DNA of 64,000 nt. Source: DASQFI01 sp035633215. Lineage in GTDB: Bacteria > Acidobacteriota > Vicinamibacteria > Vicinamibacterales > SCN-69-37. Shown here in pieces: positions 17,011 through 24,998 of the stretch (its first letter is position 1; the number at the start of each line of letters is the position of its first letter). The position numbers were made by a program, and so were the translations under genes. The notes beneath the pieces were generated by a model. It was not told the DNA's origin. It worked only from the letters and a program-made list of their open reading frames with translations, and did not search any database. The stretch spans positions 1 through 64,000 of the forward strand of contig DASQFI010000030.1 in NCBI GenBank assembly GCA_035633215.1, given 5' to 3'.

Positions 17011-17541
17011 TCACTTGGAGATCACTTGGAGCACCTGCAACGAGAAGGGGTCCTCGTCGGCGCTCGGACCGTAGATCGCGGGCACCAGGACGCCGATCTC
17101 GCGCAGGTACACTGTCAGTTGCCCGCGGTGGTGATACCAGTGATTGAGCATGATCGATCGCAGGAACTCGATCCGGGGCACCGCCATCACTTCCCGGTCG
17201 CCTCGCACGATTCGCAACGTGGCCGTGATCGCCGCGTCGTCCATGCCGCCGAGGACGCGTCTGGCTGTCGCGACGCTCTCTTGCAGCGCCGGGACAAGTT
17301 GCGCCGCGCTCTGCGGGCTCGGCTCGTCTGTAAACGTTGGGGCCTGAACCGGGGGCGGTGACGCGGCCAGCTCGGCAACGCCGCCCGGAAGCGTCGCGAC
17401 ATGCAGCGCGAGCTGCCCGAGGGTTCTCGACTTCTCGTGCGGCCGCCAGCCCAGGCGATCCTCAGGGACGCGCTCGAGGACACGACGCGTCGTCTCCGCT
17501 TCCCGGTCGAGTTCCTGCAGCAGCGGGTCGATGAGCGGCAC
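17011..17541 (-). CDS. DinB-family protein
   Basis: 176 residues from a GTG. It has the four-helix DinB/YfiT fold signature: LLQELDREAETTRRVLERVPEDRLGWRPHEKSRTLGQLALHVATLPG with the first metal-binding His (about 48), and LNHWYHHRGQLTVYLRE with the conserved His residues (about 134-139) near the C-terminus. Family members are metal-dependent enzymes such as thiol-dependent transferases, or of unknown function. The gene starts 5 nt after the SRPBCC gene and is the last gene of the ArsR-SRPBCC-DinB operon, a common arrangement. Confidence 0.85.
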   Translation of the reverse strand: MPLIDPLLQELDREAETTRRVLERVPEDRLGWRPHEKSRTLGQLALHVATLPGGVAELAASPPPVQAPTFTDEPSPQSAAQLVPALQESVATARRVLGGMDDAAITATLRIVRGDREVMAVPRIEFLRSIMLNHWYHHRGQLTVYLREIGVLVPAIYGPSADEDPFSLQVLQVISK

Positions 17542-17546
17542 GGGAT

Positions 17547-18023
17547 TTATCCTCGTCCTTCTCTAGGATCACCCTGCGTCCGCTCCGCGCGTCGCCGCAC
17601 TCGATCGAAGAGGCCGGGCAGGCCTTGAGCCATGGCTTCGCGATACCCGTCGGGAAACAGGCCAAGCGCCGTATGACGGAACGCGATCAGGGTTCCGCCC
17701 TCAACCTCTTTGAGCCGGTACTGCACATTGGAAGCGACCGCGAACGACATCATCATGGGTCCGGTGATCTCGAGCAGGGTGGGCGGCTTGATCGCCTGCA
17801 CGTGACCCCAGAAGTGCCCCTTGTTGTCGCCAAGATCGCGAAACCACCGCCCGCCTGGCCAGGGCTCGAGCGTCATCGGCATGGGCGTGCCGGGTTGTCC
17901 CTCGTTGGCCGGACCCAACTCTTCGAGAAGGGCGGCGAACGTTGCGGTCAATGACGAGCGGACATGGATCTCTTCGGTCAGGTTCAGCGACAGCTGTTCG
18001 ATGTCTGTGGCGATTGTGGTCAT
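17547..18023 (-). CDS. SRPBCC/AHSA1-like domain protein
   Basis: 158 residues. EEIHVRSSLTATFAALLEELG, PMPMTLEPWPGGRWFRDLG, KGHFWGHVQAIKPPTLLEITGP and GGTLIAFRHTALGLFPDGYREAMAQGL follow the AHSA1/START-like hydrophobic-pocket fold. Members bind hydrophobic ligands or act with ArsR repressors encoded next door. Here the ArsR gene lies 29 nt upstream and a DinB gene directly downstream. The ligand is unknown. Confidence 0.82.
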   Translation of the reverse strand: MTTIATDIEQLSLNLTEEIHVRSSLTATFAALLEELGPANEGQPGTPMPMTLEPWPGGRWFRDLGDNKGHFWGHVQAIKPPTLLEITGPMMMSFAVASNVQYRLKEVEGGTLIAFRHTALGLFPDGYREAMAQGLPGLFDRVRRRAERTQGDPREGRG

Positions 18024-18052
18024 GATGGCCTCCTCTGAATTGTCTGGAAATG

Positions 18053-18373
18053 TCAGTTGCGTTCGGCGCGCTCCTTGACTCGGAGCAGTTGGCGGCGCCA
18101 GTAGCGCTGGAAACCGCTGGCCCAGGCGTGGAGCGGTCGTATCCCGTCAGCATTCGTGCGATAGAGGATCTGACGGCCGTCCCGCCTCAGGTCCACCAGG
18201 CCGACGTCGCGAAGGACGCGGAGATGTTTCGAGACGGAAGGTTGGGCCAGTCCGAGCGCCAGGACGATGTCGCCGACGGGCCGCTCGCAGGGCGCCAGGT
18301 ATGCAAGGATGTCCCGGCGGCGCGGTTCGGCGATGGCGTTGAACGTGTCCGAGGTGGTCGCGGCGCGAGGCAC
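18053..18373 (-). CDS. ArsR family transcriptional regulator
   Basis: 106 residues from a GTG. The winged helix-turn-helix is clear: FNAIAEPRRRDILAYLAPCERPVGDIVLALGLAQPSVSKHLRVLRDVGLVDLRRDGRQILYRTN. The C-terminal WASGFQRYWRRQLLRVKERAE is the usual end of the ArsR proteins paired with AHSA1 genes. No metal-binding CxCxxC motif is seen, so it is not a classical metal sensor. Just upstream on the minus strand, a TATTCC-rich palindromic stretch (18382-18404, CATATTCCT and AGGAATATG) forms an inverted repeat that is a good operator candidate. Confidence 0.85.
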   Translation of the reverse strand: MPRAATTSDTFNAIAEPRRRDILAYLAPCERPVGDIVLALGLAQPSVSKHLRVLRDVGLVDLRRDGRQILYRTNADGIRPLHAWASGFQRYWRRQLLRVKERAERN

Positions 18374-18381
18374 ACCTGAAT

Positions 18382-18404
18382 CATATTCCTATACAGGAAT
18401 ATGT
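18382..18404 (-). promoter_or_regulatory. Inverted repeat upstream of the ArsR gene
   Basis: CATATTCCT and AGGAATATG are perfect 9-bp arms (18382-18390 and 18396-18404) around ATACA, ending 8 bp before the start codon of the ArsR gene. ArsR proteins typically bind such sites over their own promoter. Confidence 0.6.
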
Positions 18405-19040
18405 CAAGCGCCGCCGTTCGCAAGATCACCAGCGATCGTCCTCGCCGTCGTGACTGAACGGTACGGTCCGCCCGCAGGCAGCGGCGCCGTACGCGTCGCG
18501 GACCATCTGGTCTGGGCGACGGCACACGACACGCAGACGGTCTACATTCTTCGACGATAGCGGGCGCGGAGGCGGTGATCGAACAGCTGCGGGCGCTCGC
18601 CTGAGTGGCGCAGGTGCGTCCTGGTCAGCCTTAATCGTCAAGACTCTGCGACAGCGCCTTGCCCCGCCGCACGAGCGAGGAAATCTGTGCTTCGTGTGCA
18701 AGCTGCCAGAAGAAAGGCTCAGTCGCAAGAACGGCCCCGACCGGTATTGTCGTGCTCGCGGTCGACGCGTCCGGACCAACGATCCATTGAGCAGGCGGCG
18801 CGATGGAGCGTTTCGATCGCATTTGGCACCTCGTCGTCGCGGCACAGGCCGCTAGCCTGATCAATCTCAATTGCGAATTGCTTGCCAACCTCCAGATCGT
18901 CGAATTGCTGAGATTGCGCCGTTCGGCACCTGACAGTCGTGCACGTTGGACCGCGCGTGAGGACAGTTGGGAGGTTGAACGGTTTCGAGCCTGCCGCGAA
19001 GCGTTTCCGCGCGACGAACTCCCAGCGGCGCGAGGGACGA
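18405..19040. other. Degenerate stretch with a propeller-like C-terminal remnant
   Basis: No intact gene. Plus-strand frame 18411-18560 reads ...SGAVRVADHLVWATAHDTQTVYILRR before a stop, which looks like the last blade of a YVTN/lyase-type propeller gene that has lost its 5' part. The remainder has only short frames without recognisable domains. Confidence 0.3.
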
Positions 19041-19180
19041 CTATCCGCCGACGCGCAGATCCTGCCTCTTCTTCTCGCCTTCCGTCAGCGTCAACTTGAA
19101 CGCCGACGAAAGGATCTGCGACAGGAACGAGGTGTTCGACAGGTCGGCGTCCTCGATGTTCTTTACGATGGCAGAACGGC
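19041..19180 (-). pseudogene. C-terminal remnant of an acidobacterial CarboxypepD-regulatory-like protein
   Basis: About 45 codons ending at TAG (19041-19043): IEDADLSNTSFLSQILSS, AFKLTLTEGEKKRQDLRVGG. The 'xLTEGEKKxxDLxxG' end is the typical C-terminus of large acidobacterial proteins with carboxypeptidase-regulatory repeats. An in-frame stop lies just upstream and no start is available, so only the tail of the gene survives. The family assignment is from memory of the motif and is moderate. Confidence 0.45.
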
Positions 19181-19218
19181 GGGCGTTTCCACGCACCCTT
19201 CAGGCCGTTCTCGCCTCC

Positions 19219-19866
19219 TCACAGGGCTCCGGCGGAGGCAACGAGCTGTGGTGGATTAGTGCTGGCCCACAGAAGAAGCGCGATGTAAGCGAGATCGAAG
19301 ACGCTGCACAGGATTCCAATGCCGAGGATGAAGGGCGAGTGCTGCATCACACCGAACACCAACGTGGGAGCCAGGGTGCCGATCCACTTCGCGAAGCCGA
19401 TGGTGAGCGACTGACCTCGAGCGCCGCGACGGGCGACGAACATGGCAATGAAGAGTCCCGACATCAACAGGTTCTGCAGGAAGGCCGAGTATTGAGCGGC
19501 GCGCATGTCGACCAGACCGAACTCGCCGATGAAGAGGAGCTGAATCGCTACCGACGCACCCAGCATCGCAACGCCCCACGCGATGAATGCCGGCCTGGTC
19601 ACAAACTTCGGCAGTTCGGCGCGACCGTAGCGGAAGAAGGTATAGAGAATAACGACATCCGCAAAAGCCCAGATGAGGTTGATGTAAGCCTGGGGACCCG
19701 GAGCATTCACCAGATCATGGATCGAATAGATCCATTCCCACGCGATGTTGAGGCTCAATGCGGCGATCGGTATGGCATACGTCTCGTGTTTGAAGCCGAT
19801 TCGTATCGCGGCAATGTAGACGATGGTCCAGGCAACGCCGCTCAGGGCGGTAAGGAAAAGTTCCAT
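19219..19866 (-). CDS. Pyr4/PaxB-like integral membrane protein (transmembrane-type terpene cyclase homologue)
   Basis: 215 residues, seven predicted transmembrane helices, very short loops. LNIAWEWIYSIHDL (about 39-52) carries an acidic residue, Glu44, at the spot where fungal Pyr4-type terpene cyclases have their catalytic Glu. SGLFIAMFVARRGARGQSLTIGFAKWIGTLAPT (about 136-168) matches the conserved 'RGxRGQS...K.xGT' segment of that family. Fungal members cyclise epoxyfarnesyl meroterpenoids; bacterial homologues are mostly uncharacterised. No prenyltransferase or epoxidase gene is adjacent, so the real substrate is unknown. It lies 63 bp downstream of the TonB receptor gene on the same strand. 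Confidence 0.55.
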   Translation of the reverse strand: MELFLTALSGVAWTIVYIAAIRIGFKHETYAIPIAALSLNIAWEWIYSIHDLVNAPGPQAYINLIWAFADVVILYTFFRYGRAELPKFVTRPAFIAWGVAMLGASVAIQLLFIGEFGLVDMRAAQYSAFLQNLLMSGLFIAMFVARRGARGQSLTIGFAKWIGTLAPTLVFGVMQHSPFILGIGILCSVFDLAYIALLLWASTNPPQLVASAGAL

Positions 19867-19929
19867 TGGATCTCTCGGATCAGGAAGGGGTCGTCAGCCG
19901 GCTCACCTCCGCTCGCCGACACGTCGGCG

Positions 19930-21945
19930 TCAGAAACGCAGCTTCGCCGTGATCGACAGGAGACGCGGAATTGAAAACTGCGCGGGAGAGAATTCACCCT
20001 CCTGCGCGATCAGGTAGATATTGTTCGCGATGTTCTCGACGTCGAACTGCAGGGTCAGTTTCGCGCGCCGTTGGCTGTCGCGCAGAAGATTCACGCCGAG
20101 GGAGACGGCCGCCGTGAAATGTCCGGGCACGCGGGGCGCGCCCCCTGACGAGGGCACGTCCACATGATCGGCGGCACCCTCCGGATGCTCGTGACCGGCT
20201 CCCCCATGACCCATGGGCGTGCCGCTGCCGTACTCGATGGCGCTGCCCAGCCACAGCCCAGTGGCAGCATGACGGTAGGTGAGGCCTCCCGTCAGCGTGT
20301 GCGTTTGGTCCATCGGCGCTAGAAAGCGGTTCGTTTCGGCAATATGGGCCGCTTCGGTCACGAAGCCGCCCGTCACCGGATTCTGGAACTCCCCGCGACC
20401 GAGCGCATAGTTCAGATAGCCGCTCACGCCGGAAGCGAAGAGTGACGTCACCTCCGCTTTCGCCTCGAGGCCGTACGCGCGGGCGCGATCGAAGCTCGCA
20501 TACGAATAGATACGTGAGTCGGGCCAGATCGTCGTGTGGACCGGGTTGTCGGTCTCTCGCACGTAACTGCTCAGCGCGAGCTGGACAGGCCCGAGCCTCG
20601 TCGTCACACCACCTTCGACCTGATCCTCGACGATGGGCTCGAGAGGCGGAAGGGCGACCGCGATTTCCTCAATTGATCGCGTCAAGCCCGCGCTGCTCGA
20701 AAGAACGCCCTCGATGGGGGGCGGCACGAAGAAATGGTTGTACGAGGCGTGGATCACCGTGGCGTCGCCAATCTGAAATGCGAGATTCACACGGGGGCTT
20801 GCGTGCGTTTTGGAGACGATCAGATCGTATCGGTCCACGCGAAGGCCGATGTCCACGGTCACCCGGCTGCCGGCCCGAATGCTGTCCTGCACGTACGCGC
20901 TGACCTGGCCGCCGGATTCGGCGCCGGCAAAGTCGATTGACTGCCCGGCCACGTGAATATGAGGCAGTCCGACCAGGTGCGTGAACTCCAGGTAGCCTTC
21001 ATAGTTGTAGGCCAGGTTCTCCTGCGGCCGAAGCCTGACGGCATCAACGCCCACCTTCAGTGCGTGACGTCCGCTGAAACGCGTCACATCGATCTTGCCG
21101 CCGAGCGTGGAGAGCGTCCGGGTGCCCTGTGCTCGCACGGTGAGCGGGCCGGCGGCGGGGAACAGACGCGCCCGCGACCATCGTTGGTAGGCGGAGGCGG
21201 TGACGGCCATGTCGTTCACGACCCCCGTCCAGCCGACGATCGCCGTCTGCTGCCGTGTGTCCTGCCGTGCGGTCGCCAGCGGCCGGAGCACGGCGTCGCG
21301 CGCGGTTTTCGGAATCTCGAAATCCGTTCCGTCGCCCATGAAGACGGCCCTGACCAATCCCAGAGGACCAACCGTGCTCTCGAACTGGGTAAACACGTGC
21401 GCGCCTCGCGCGGCGTCATGAACGGCTTCGCGATCGGGCGGGCTGAGAAAACGGTCTGAGTCGACCACGGAACCGAACATGAAATAGCCGAACCGTCCCC
21501 GGCGGCCGCCGAATTCCCCTCCCACGCGCCGGCGTCCGGCATCCCCGCCACTCACCGTCACGGCGCCGCGGTTCTCCATTCGCAACCCCGACCGCGTGAC
21601 GATGTCGATGACACCGCCAAACCGATTGCCATATTCGGCCGGAAAGCCGCCAGTCATGACGTTGGCCGTCTCGATGACGTCAGGGCTCAGCCCTGCGGAA
21701 AATACGGAGTGCGTGTTCTCCCAGAACGACACCCCGTTGATCAGCGGATTCAGGGCGACCTCATGACCGCGAATATGTACGAAGTCGTCGTGCCCCCGGA
21801 TCATCCCTGGCGCCAACGTGACAATCGCATCGGAAAGTGTGGTTCGTTGAAACACCGGCATCGCATCCAGCCGCTCGATCGTCAGGATGGTGGAGCTCGG
21901 CGAATGTGTGCCTGGAGTCGATGCCCGCGCGCCGGACACCTCCAC
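19930..21945 (-). CDS. TonB-dependent receptor lacking its N-terminus
   Basis: 671 residues from a GTG. The plug domain is present (about 18-125: TILTIERLDAMPVF, SDAIVTLAPGMIRG, INGVSFWENTHSVFSAGLSPDVIETANVMTGGFPAEYGNRFGGVIDIVTRSG), followed by a beta-barrel ending in LSITAKLRF with the terminal Phe needed for insertion. No signal peptide or leading CarboxypepD domain exists: the frame stays open only about 25 codons upstream, to a stop near 22018, without a hydrophobic segment. As drawn it cannot be exported, so the gene is probably 5'-truncated. A His/Glu-rich loop (HGGAGHEHPEGAADHVDV, barrel region) hints at a metal ligand. Confidence 0.72.
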   Translation of the reverse strand: MEVSGARASTPGTHSPSSTILTIERLDAMPVFQRTTLSDAIVTLAPGMIRGHDDFVHIRGHEVALNPLINGVSFWENTHSVFSAGLSPDVIETANVMTGGFPAEYGNRFGGVIDIVTRSGLRMENRGAVTVSGGDAGRRRVGGEFGGRRGRFGYFMFGSVVDSDRFLSPPDREAVHDAARGAHVFTQFESTVGPLGLVRAVFMGDGTDFEIPKTARDAVLRPLATARQDTRQQTAIVGWTGVVNDMAVTASAYQRWSRARLFPAAGPLTVRAQGTRTLSTLGGKIDVTRFSGRHALKVGVDAVRLRPQENLAYNYEGYLEFTHLVGLPHIHVAGQSIDFAGAESGGQVSAYVQDSIRAGSRVTVDIGLRVDRYDLIVSKTHASPRVNLAFQIGDATVIHASYNHFFVPPPIEGVLSSSAGLTRSIEEIAVALPPLEPIVEDQVEGGVTTRLGPVQLALSSYVRETDNPVHTTIWPDSRIYSYASFDRARAYGLEAKAEVTSLFASGVSGYLNYALGRGEFQNPVTGGFVTEAAHIAETNRFLAPMDQTHTLTGGLTYRHAATGLWLGSAIEYGSGTPMGHGGAGHEHPEGAADHVDVPSSGGAPRVPGHFTAAVSLGVNLLRDSQRRAKLTLQFDVENIANNIYLIAQEGEFSPAQFSIPRLLSITAKLRF

Positions 21946-22035
21946 GCGGCGAGCGCTTTGACGAGGCTGAGGCTCAGGCCGGTGACCCGCCGCGCGTGGG
22001 CAGCAGTGCTCAGGAAAGCGAGGTCAGTATATCCC

Positions 22036-24945
22036 TCATTTCAGCTTCTCGTACTCGCGTCGGGCCTCTTGCAGAATCGGAATGTCCGGGTCTGCGTCTT
22101 TCCAGAGTGCGAAGAAATCTTGATAGCCTTTGCGTGCCTTTGTCGTGTCGCCGCTCAAGGCTGCGGCGCGCGCCAGCCCCAAATGTGCGAGCGGATATAA
22201 AGGAGAGCCGGTCTGCCAGCCCCGTTGGTCGAGTATCTTCTGAAACTCGGCTGCGGCGTCTGGTCCCCGCCTTAGATTCAAATATGCCTGACCGCGCAGG
22301 TAGGCGATCTGGAAAAGAGCATGTGCTTCATAAGGTCTGGTCGTCTCCAGCAACTGAATCGCCTGGCCCGGATTGCCTCGATGCAGTTCAATTCGGGCCT
22401 GAACGAGCGGCAACGACACTTTGTTCAGGATGGTGTCTTTCGGAAAACGCCTGACCAATTCACCCGCAATGGTTTGTGTGTGGCTGAACTCGCCGCAGGT
22501 CGCCAGTGCGTTGCCCGCAGGAATCATCGTGAGCTGACTGTGCGATATGCCGAGCGCCTTCGCGGTCCGCTCTTTCACCTGCCTGCAATCACCCAGGAGC
22601 GCATCCCGCGCCGCGGCGCCTCCCGCAATCTGCGCCGCAACGTCTTTCAGGTCGCGGCGCTCAGCCAGTTCAAAAGCGCGGTTGGAGAATTCTTTGGCTT
22701 TTCGGAGCCGGCCTGAAAACACGGCATTTTCGGCTTGCCAGTTCTGGGCCACATATTCATCCGGCTTTCCCTTCGCCCATTCGATCTGTTGCTGCATCGT
22801 CGTCGCATCGCCCTGGACAAACGCAATCCGATAAAGAGTTCTGCGCATGGCCGAGGTGTCGAGCTTCTGTGCCAGCGCCTGCCCGATGATCGCCTTAGCC
22901 TCATCGAAGCGATTGAGACCGACGAAGGCGGCAGCGAGAATAGAGTAGCCTGAGGCCGAAGTCGGATTGAGGCGAATCGCTTCACGAGCTTCTTCAGCCG
23001 CTTTATCGAATTGACCAAGCTCGGCGTATTTAAGAGCCAGATTATTGGGCGGCGCAGCGTGGTTCGGATAGGTGCGCTTCCACAGTTCCAACGTCTCGAG
23101 ATACTTCTCCAATTCCCCGGTGACGTTGTCGTAGTAACCCGCTGAGATATAGAGCCGTTCGCGCTCGCTGACTCGATCACGCAACTCGTATGCTTTGTGC
23201 GACGCCTCGGCAGCAAGGTCATACAACCCGCTGTTGTAATACATTGATGACATCCGAGCATACGCGAGTGCGAAATTAGGGTCTATTTCCGTCGCGCGTT
23301 TGAGAAATGGAATAGCTTCGAGGTACTTGCCATTCAATTGCTGTTCAACGCCCAGCGAGAAGGCTTTGAAGGCTTCCAACGAAGAGGTTGTGCCTTGTTC
23401 AATCGGCGCGGCGAATTTCTGGATTGATTGAAGCGACTCGCCCAGCTTCTTTCGTAACTCGAGCGCAGCGCCGCCAAGCGCACGAAGCACCTGCTCCTTG
23501 TTCTCAGCTGTCGCCTGTTCCAGCGCAAGCGCGTCGCCCGTCTGTGCGTTGATCGCTTCCAGAGTAATCGCGTACTGCTTTCCCAGGCTCGCCACCGAAC
23601 CCACGAGCATGGCTTTCAATCCCTGACGCTCACACACCTCTCGTCCAATGTCTCTGGTCACGCGCTCATCTGGCGAGCGCCCCATGAACCTGAGCGCTCC
23701 GCGCACGCGGTCTTCGGAAAAAATATTGAGAAAAGGAGATTGGCCGACCTGCACAGCGAGAGCTTGCTTGAGCGTGCCGTCAAAGACCGGGTCTCCGGTC
23801 GTGTTGACGAAATCCGTCAGCAGGATCGTGTCCTTTTCGGTCAAGGCATGCGCGCTGCGAAAGGGAAGGAAACGAAACGACGCGGCAATGGCAACCGCCG
23901 CGAGGGCCGCAAGCAAGATCGCGCCTTTCTTGTGGCGCTTGATTTCAGTGGCGACGGACGCGGAACTCGATGCCCGGCGCGCGACCGTGTCGTTCGGCGG
24001 CGCGGGGTCCTTTATCGCGTGCGGCGGGTCGGTGCTGTGCGGCGCGGCGGAGCGTGTGAGTTCGGTCTGCAGCTCCAACTCGCGGCGCAGATTCTTCAAG
24101 TCAATCATCAGATCGCGCGCCGTCTGGTAGCGCTCGTCGCGCTCTTTCGTCAGGCATTTGCGGACGATGCGCTGCAACTCCGCGGGCGCGTCGGGCGCGA
24201 CGCGCGCGAGCGGCGCGGGCTCGTGCTCGAGAATCGAGACGGTGACGTGGCTCGCCGTCTCGCCGTCGAACGGCACCCGCCCCGCGATCATTTCGTACAG
24301 GACGACGCCGAGCGACCACACGTCCGTGCGCTCGTCCGTCGCCAACCCGCGCGCCTGCTCGGGCGACATGTAGTAAGGGGTCCCCATGACGACGCCCGGA
24401 TCGGTCTTGACGTGGGCGCGCGTCTGCGCTTCGGTACCAATGGTTGAGGCACTCTCCGTTTCGAGGAGCTTGGCGAGGCCGAAGTCGAGCACTTTCACGA
24501 CGTGATCCTGCCGGAGCATGATGTTCTCCGGCTTGATGTCGCGGTGGACGACTCCGGCGGCGTGCGCGGCGGTCAGCGCGAACGCTGCCTGCTGCGACAC
24601 GTCGAGCACGTCGGCGAGCCGCATCTTCGCCTCACGTAGCTTTTGCTTGAGCGTTACGCCGTCAACGTGTTCAGTGGCGATGAAGTGTGTGTCGTTCTCC
24701 GCGCCGATCTCGTACACGGTGAGGATGTTCGGGTGGTTCAGCGCCGAGGCCGCACACGCCTCCTGCTCGAAGCGCTGGAGCCGCTGCTCGTCCGCCGTGT
24801 ACTTTGCCGGCAACAGCTTGAGCGCGACGCGGCGGCGCAGCCGCGTGTCGTGCGCCAGGTACACCTCGCCCATCCCACCAGCGCCCAGTTTTTGCTCGAT
24901 GCGGTAATGCGAGAGCGTGGTGTGGGCGCCGAGGTCTTTATTCAC
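22036..24945 (-). CDS. Ser/Thr protein kinase with C-terminal TPR domain
   Basis: 969 residues. The kinase domain (about 13-275) is complete: GAGGMGEVY, VALKLL, VHRDIKPEN, DFGLAKL, YMSPEQARG. A transmembrane helix lies at about 338-360 (GAILLAALAAVAIAASF). After it, ILLTDFVNTTGDPVFDGTLKQAL starts the region common to acidobacterial kinase-TPR proteins, then TPR helices run from about 500 to 960 (e.g. FLKRATEIDPNFALAYARMSSMYYN, YAELGQFDKAAEEAREAIRLNPTSASGYSILAAAFVGLNRFDEA). The coding strand is visibly less GC-rich in the TPR part (22.0-23.9 kb) than in the kinase part, suggesting a composite origin. Confidence 0.9.
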   Translation of the reverse strand: MNKDLGAHTTLSHYRIEQKLGAGGMGEVYLAHDTRLRRRVALKLLPAKYTADEQRLQRFEQEACAASALNHPNILTVYEIGAENDTHFIATEHVDGVTLKQKLREAKMRLADVLDVSQQAAFALTAAHAAGVVHRDIKPENIMLRQDHVVKVLDFGLAKLLETESASTIGTEAQTRAHVKTDPGVVMGTPYYMSPEQARGLATDERTDVWSLGVVLYEMIAGRVPFDGETASHVTVSILEHEPAPLARVAPDAPAELQRIVRKCLTKERDERYQTARDLMIDLKNLRRELELQTELTRSAAPHSTDPPHAIKDPAPPNDTVARRASSSASVATEIKRHKKGAILLAALAAVAIAASFRFLPFRSAHALTEKDTILLTDFVNTTGDPVFDGTLKQALAVQVGQSPFLNIFSEDRVRGALRFMGRSPDERVTRDIGREVCERQGLKAMLVGSVASLGKQYAITLEAINAQTGDALALEQATAENKEQVLRALGGAALELRKKLGESLQSIQKFAAPIEQGTTSSLEAFKAFSLGVEQQLNGKYLEAIPFLKRATEIDPNFALAYARMSSMYYNSGLYDLAAEASHKAYELRDRVSERERLYISAGYYDNVTGELEKYLETLELWKRTYPNHAAPPNNLALKYAELGQFDKAAEEAREAIRLNPTSASGYSILAAAFVGLNRFDEAKAIIGQALAQKLDTSAMRRTLYRIAFVQGDATTMQQQIEWAKGKPDEYVAQNWQAENAVFSGRLRKAKEFSNRAFELAERRDLKDVAAQIAGGAAARDALLGDCRQVKERTAKALGISHSQLTMIPAGNALATCGEFSHTQTIAGELVRRFPKDTILNKVSLPLVQARIELHRGNPGQAIQLLETTRPYEAHALFQIAYLRGQAYLNLRRGPDAAAEFQKILDQRGWQTGSPLYPLAHLGLARAAALSGDTTKARKGYQDFFALWKDADPDIPILQEARREYEKLK

Positions 24946-24951
24946 GCGGTC

Positions 24952-24998
24952 TCCTTTTCCCTCTCCTTTGCTCTTTGCCCTCTGCCGTTTGCCCTTAC
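24952..24998 (-). repeat. Heptamer repeat (GGGCARA-type) tract
   Basis: Read on the minus strand this is an imperfect run of GGGCAAA/GGGCAGA-like units between the stop of the VPS10-type gene (24995-24997 lies inside it) and the start of the kinase gene. The same unit appears at 33949-34006, 42395-42533 and 45195-45230. Confidence 0.7.
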
